Shown: positions 6,492 through 9,360 of the stretch, one piece after another
Layout of the letters: each line of letters opens with the position of its first letter
Position numbering within the stretch: position 1 is the first letter of the stretch
Assembly: GCA_964389005.1 (NCBI GenBank)
Contig: CAYMCV010000101.1
Coordinates: 1-9,360 of the forward strand
Origin: CAYMCV01 sp964389005
GTDB lineage: Bacteria; Bacillota; Clostridia; Lachnospirales; Lachnospiraceae
DNA length: 9,360 bases
Direction: 5' to 3'
Position numbers and translations under genes: made by a program
The notes under the pieces: model-generated
What the model was told of the DNA's origin: nothing
The model's database searches: none
The model's input: only the letters and a program-made list of their open reading frames with translations

Positions 6492-7541
6492 TCATCTGCC
6501 TTGCATTGGCAGCGTGACACTGAAGGTGCTTCCGACATTCTCTTGGCTTCGTACGGAGATGCGTCCGCCGACCATATCAATGATTCTTTTCACGAGAGAC
6601 AGCCCGAGTCCGTTTCCGGGGGTTGCGTGTGAAGGGTCTCCCTGATAAAATTTCTCAAAAATATGTTCCGACGTTTCCTTGCGCATACCGATACCCGTGT
6701 CGGAAACAATGACCGCGACGCTTCCCTGTGTCTGGTAACACTTCACGGTCAGCGAGCCGCCTTGTGTCGAGAATTTGATGGCATTGCTGATTAAGTTCCT
6801 CCAGATATAAGAGAGCAGTTCCGGATTCTGATGATACGTGATTTCGTCAAGTTCCATGTTGATATTGAGATTCTTGTCTGACCACTGTTCTTCAAAGAGC
6901 AGCATACAGTCACGCAGTTGCTCGTCCAACGAAAAAGCAACTTTATCGGAAATAATCTCCTGATTTTCGAGTTTTGTCAGTAGCAAGACATTTGAAGACA
7001 AGTTGGAAAGATGTTCTGATTCGTCTAAAATAATCTTAGCAAATTCCTGCTCTTGTTCCGGCGTCAGATTCCCCTGATATATCTGTTTTGCAAAACCGCG
7101 GATGGAAATAATCGGCGTCTTGAATTCGTGTGAGAAGTTGTGTACGAAGTCATTTTTAAACAAAGCATTTCTGCGCAGTTCGGCAGCCATATCATTAAAA
7201 CTGTCAATCAGCGAGCCGACTTCCGTAATATTCGTCATGGAGTTGTGAGGAATGTCAAGTTGTACGTCAAAGTCGCCGGAAGCCACCTGTTGCGTCGCCG
7301 TTACCAGTTTGGAAAGCGGGCTAAAAATATTGTGACGCAGAATTAATGCGAACACGATACTGGTAATCAACGTTACCAAAAGGATAATTGCGGCAAAAAT
7401 ATAGACATCGAGTTCCCAGATGGAAGATAAGTCCGAGAAGTAGTAGATGGCGATGCATGCGCCGCCGATGATGTTGGCAATTGCAAGCATAAATATAATG
7501 AAAATAGTAATTCTAAAAGTTGTTCTTGGTTTTTTACTCAT
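6492..7541 (-). CDS. Sensor histidine kinase with HAMP domain
   Basis: A membrane kinase of 349 residues. Two helices (about 11-34 and 46-69) are separated by only ~11 residues, so there is almost no external sensor domain. Then come HAMP (70-122), the dimerisation/phosphoacceptor domain with H138 in FSHEFKTPI, and the HATPase domain with N-box NLISNAIKFS (N253), G1 DTGIGM (281-286) and G2 GNGLGLSLV (309-317). All catalytic motifs are intact. It lies 60 nt downstream of the response-regulator gene in the same orientation and is its obvious partner. The ribosome site is weak (AAAGAG 5 nt before ATG), suggesting lower expression than the regulator. The short loop implies sensing within or at the membrane or through an accessory protein; the signal is unknown. 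Confidence 0.93.
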   Translation of the reverse strand: MSKKPRTTFRITIFIIFMLAIANIIGGACIAIYYFSDLSSIWELDVYIFAAIILLVTLITSIVFALILRHNIFSPLSKLVTATQQVASGDFDVQLDIPHNSMTNITEVGSLIDSFNDMAAELRRNALFKNDFVHNFSHEFKTPIISIRGFAKQIYQGNLTPEQEQEFAKIILDESEHLSNLSSNVLLLTKLENQEIISDKVAFSLDEQLRDCMLLFEEQWSDKNLNINMELDEITYHQNPELLSYIWRNLISNAIKFSTQGGSLTVKCYQTQGSVAVIVSDTGIGMRKETSEHIFEKFYQGDPSHATPGNGLGLSLVKRIIDMVGGRISVRSQENVGSTFSVTLPMQGR

Positions 7542-7601
7542 AATCGCTCTTTCATGGGTGTGTGTAAGCGCTCTGCTGTGCCGGAATATTAGAGATATGA
7601 A

Positions 7602-8273
7602 CTACTTGTGTATCGCTTTGTATCCGAGACCACGCACAGTGATAATTTCGAAATCTTCATTGCTCTTGAAACGCTCACGCAGACGATTCACATGGACATC
7701 GACGGTACGTTCTTCGGAGGACGTATCCATAGCCCAGAATTCCTCCATCAGTTGCTTACGCGTAAATGTTTTGTCGGGAAAAGAAAGCAGTTTAAACAAT
7801 AACTGGAATTCCTTCTTGGGCAATACAGTCTCACAATCGCCCTGGATGACGGTAAAAGAATCGTAAACAAGCCGTGTGTTATGAATGACAAGTTCATGTT
7901 CCGCAGCAATGCGCGCGCGTCGAAGCAGAGCCTGAATTCGAAGCAACATCTCAACTTCATCCACCGGTTTTACCATGTAATCATCGGTTCCGGAAAGAAA
8001 TCCCTTACGTTTATCTGCAGGTTCATCCTTGGCGGTAACCATGAGAATAGGAACATAGCACTCATTCTGGCGCAGCAGGCGCGTAAACTCATAACCGTCC
8101 ATTCGCGGCATCATGATGTCCAAAAGTACCAGATCAATGTGCTCCGTTTCCATCAGATGTAACGCTTCCTCGCCGTCTTTTGCAAGAATCGGATGGTACC
8201 CGTTTTGCGAAAGAATGACTTCCATCAGGCGCCGTGTGTGTGCAGTGTCATCAACCACTAAAATTTGAAACAT
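7602..8273 (-). CDS. Response regulator, OmpR/PhoB family
   Basis: A 223-residue DNA-binding regulator. The receiver domain (1-118) has the acidic pair D8/D9, phosphoacceptor D52 (LLDIMMPRMDG), T80 and K102 (VKP). The C-terminal winged helix (about 128-222) includes TRKQLMEEFWAMDTSSEERTVDVHVNRLR and ends RGLGYKAIHK. The start has GGAGGGG about 4 nt upstream. It is the first gene of a two-gene operon with the histidine kinase, from a clear promoter at 8328-8356. OmpR-family proteins bind as dimers to direct repeats spaced 10-11 bp; exactly such repeats (8425-8446) lie in the divergent spacer. The regulon cannot be read from sequence; nothing specifically identifies PhoP, VanR or another named regulator. 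Confidence 0.94.
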   Translation of the reverse strand: MFQILVVDDTAHTRRLMEVILSQNGYHPILAKDGEEALHLMETEHIDLVLLDIMMPRMDGYEFTRLLRQNECYVPILMVTAKDEPADKRKGFLSGTDDYMVKPVDEVEMLLRIQALLRRARIAAEHELVIHNTRLVYDSFTVIQGDCETVLPKKEFQLLFKLLSFPDKTFTRKQLMEEFWAMDTSSEERTVDVHVNRLRERFKSNEDFEIITVRGLGYKAIHK

Positions 8274-8327
8274 ATACCCCTCCGTACAGAAACATCATCG
8301 ATAAAAATAAACTTTTAAATCCCTACC

Positions 8328-8356
8328 ATTATACCGAAACAAGCACGTTTTTTCAA
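8328..8356 (-). promoter_or_regulatory. Sigma-A-type promoter of the two-component operon
   Basis: On the minus strand TTGAAA (8356-8351), a 17-nt spacer and a perfect TATAAT (8333-8328) are seen. The predicted start near 8321 gives a leader of about 48 nt before the response-regulator ATG. Confidence 0.82.
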
Positions 8357-8424
8357 CCGATAATCACGCGCAATGCTTGAAAGAATCTGCTAAATAAGTC
8401 GATTTTGGTAAAAGAATGTCAAAA

Positions 8425-8446
8425 GTTAACATTTAGTTAAAATTTA
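8425..8446 (+). promoter_or_regulatory. Two 11-bp tandem repeats resembling a PhoB/PhoP-type activator site
   Basis: GTTAACATTTA (8425-8435) is followed without gap by GTTAAAATTTA (8436-8446), 10 of 11 bases identical. The TTAAMA cores recur at one helical turn, the pattern bound by OmpR/PhoB-family regulators; the Bacillus PhoP box has TTAACA-like repeats. The pair ends 10 nt before a possible -10 TATAAA at 8457-8462 reading toward the acyltransferase, with no good -35, as in activator-dependent promoters. The likely binder is the adjacent response regulator; this is an inference. Confidence 0.5.
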
Positions 8447-8494
8447 CGAATTAGAATATAAACTGCGTGTGCCTATAACCACGATGCAATATTG

Positions 8495-8533
8495 CCGACG
8501 TTTCCCATGCCATTTATCGGGAAATGCGGTCGG
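8495..8533 (+). promoter_or_regulatory. Hairpin in the leader of the acyltransferase gene
   Basis: CCGAC (8495-8499) pairs with GTCGG (8529-8533), and TTTCCC (8501-8506) with GGGAAA (8519-8524), giving 11 bp with a small asymmetric internal loop and a 12-nt apical loop. No T-run follows. It lies about 29 nt before the acyltransferase ATG and matches no riboswitch class I recognise. Confidence 0.35.
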
Positions 8534-8561
8534 ACATCAGAGAAAGTAGCCGAAATTACCA

Positions 8562-9221
8562 ATGTGGAAAAAGATGAAGAAACTGTTTCAAAACATTTTG
8601 TGCAAGATATGTCGAGGATTTCTGATATTTGGCATGGAATTCTTGTTTTGACCGAAAGTTACCTATATTGATCGGGCGACAGACAAGGAAGCACGAAAGA
8701 AAGCCAACATCATTATCGGGAATCATACCAGCTTGTTTGACGGCATTTTTATGGCGGCGATAATGCGGCGGCATAAGAACATCTATATTTTGGTTACCAA
8801 CAAATGGTACAGCAAACCTTTTTACAAAGTCATACTGGAAGGGAACCGTTGTATTCCTGTGGACTTGACGACCATGGATACCGCATGGATTCATGAAGCA
8901 ATCAAGGCGGTGCGCGGCGGATCTTCCATCTGCATCTTTCCGGAAGGGCACAGAGCCAAGGGCGAGACGATGGATGAATTCAAGCCCGGGTTTACACTTT
9001 TGGCACAGATGACAGGCGTGCCGATAATTCCGGTTTGTCTGGACGGTCCGTATAAGTATGTGTTCGGACCGCGCAAGCGTGCTCTGGTCGGCGTACCGAC
9101 ACCACTGTCGGAAAGCGATGTCGGCATGAGTGCGGAATATCTGACAGCGGAGGGGGAGCGATTCCGACAGATAATGCTTCAAATGCGCGAACAGATGCGA
9201 CAGGGGAGTCAGAATAGTTAG
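8562..9221 (+). pseudogene. plsC: PlsC-type 1-acylglycerol-3-phosphate acyltransferase, interrupted by in-frame TGA
   Basis: Such enzymes add the second acyl chain to lysophosphatidic acid at the membrane. The 219-codon frame holds the family motifs: NHTSLFD (54-60, the HX4D catalytic pair), GNRCIPVD, FPEGHRAKGE (126-135) and GVPIIPV (152-158). An N-terminal amphipathic/hydrophobic stretch (MWKKMKKLFQNIL..., GFLIFGMEFLF) lies in the same frame, but codon 30 is TGA (8649-8651), followed by PKVTYID. Relatives usually have an arginine before PK here, so CGA to TGA is the simplest change. No ATG, GTG or TTG lies in frame between this stop and the catalytic histidine, so restarting cannot rescue the motif. 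The stop is followed by C, the leakiest context, and the rest of the frame is intact. It is therefore a recent pseudogene, a sequencing error or a readthrough gene. The ATG has no good ribosome site. Confidence 0.75.
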
Positions 9222-9294
9222 GCATTTTTAATGAATTTTTATCTGTTTATTCAATGGATTTGACAAACGTTAATAATGAAAAGGAGAAAGAAAA

Positions 9295-9360
9295 ATGGCA
9301 AACGAGAATTACTTTTATGACACATTATCCAAGGAAGAACAGGAACGGGTTACTTATCGT
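9295..9360 (+). CDS. Start of an unidentified gene, cut by the window edge
   Basis: ATG at 9295 has a strong ribosome site, AAGGAG at 9281-9286, 8 nt upstream. The frame stays open to the window end for 22 codons, beginning MANENYFYDTLSKEEQ. This is hydrophilic and too short to place in a family. It lies 73 nt after the acyltransferase frame in the same direction and could share its transcript, as no terminator is seen between them. Confidence 0.7.
   Translation, partial: MANENYFYDTLSKEEQERVTYR

Noticed and set aside
7538..7555. Five-codon mini-frame (MKERL) on the minus strand whose TGA overlaps the kinase ATG
   Set aside because: An ATGA overlap can couple translation, but five codons with no ribosome site of their own are easily explained by chance.
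8649..8651. TGA in plsC as a recoded sense codon or selenocysteine
   Set aside because: The genes at 806-1333, 2998-3369 and 4708-5295 use TGA as stop. No selenoprotein role is known for this family, and the expected residue is not cysteine.
8507..8671. 54-codon frame beginning MPFIGKCG, overlapping the plsC start in another frame
   Set aside because: It has no ribosome site, its ATG is inside the leader hairpin loop, and it overlaps sequence that matches plsC. It is most likely chance.
8556..9182. 208-residue open frame antisense to plsC
   Set aside because: Its length reflects the codon pattern of the acyltransferase on the other strand. Its composition (His/Cys/Arg-rich) is typical of an antisense shadow, while the plus strand carries conserved motifs.
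9260..9265. TTGACA before the last partial gene
   Set aside because: No -10-like hexamer lies 16-18 nt downstream; that position is occupied by the ribosome site.

Overview
The window looks like ordinary chromosome from a low-to-mid GC Firmicute, most likely a clostridium of the Lachnospiraceae type. This rests on AGGAGG-type ribosome sites, an Alu-domain (large) SRP RNA, a YtrA-type GntR regulator with its ABC exporter, an MsmX/UgpC-type sugar ATPase and a bacterial Tim44-like zinc-ribbon protein. No species can be named from sequence alone. I see no phage, insertion sequence, CRISPR array, tRNA or rRNA.

Layout. 1-659 (+) is the 3' part of a sugar-ABC ATPase, followed by an intrinsic terminator. 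806-1333 (+) is a small soluble zinc-ribbon protein whose 3' end runs through a strong two-way terminator hairpin. This hairpin also closes the leftward operon at 1337-3369: a YtrA-type GntR repressor, an ABC ATPase and an ABC-2 permease, joined by 11- and 8-nt overlaps. That operon starts from a clear promoter with a 26-bp operator-like palindrome at the predicted transcription start. 3574-3842 (+) is the large SRP RNA with its own consensus promoter. It is followed at once by a PgeF/YlmD-type nucleoside phosphorylase (3860-4693, +), which converges on a LOG-type nucleotide phosphoribohydrolase (4708-5295, -). 5498-6481 (+) is a membrane-anchored Tim44-like protein with a C-terminal zinc ribbon. 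6492-8273 (-) encodes a two-component system, response regulator first and then histidine kinase, from one sigma-A promoter. 8562-9221 (+) is a PlsC-type acyltransferase reading frame broken by an in-frame TGA. From 9295 a new gene starts and leaves the window.

How the parts relate. The YtrA-type operon reads as a self-repressed exporter that would be released by a ligand, probably envelope stress. The OmpR-family regulator is divergent from the acyltransferase. The spacer between them holds two 11-bp tandem repeats (GTTAAMATTTA) ending 10 nt before a possible -10 box, the geometry of PhoB/PhoP-type activator sites. The acyltransferase, if intact in relatives, may therefore be a target of the adjacent two-component system. 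PgeF and LOG enzymes both break nucleoside or nucleotide N-glycosidic bonds, but they are convergent and so not co-transcribed.

The observations most worth following are the nonsense codon in plsC, the 11-bp tandem repeats, the terminator inside the zinc-ribbon reading frame, and the palindrome flanked by direct repeats near 5380. I found no convincing new multi-gene system.
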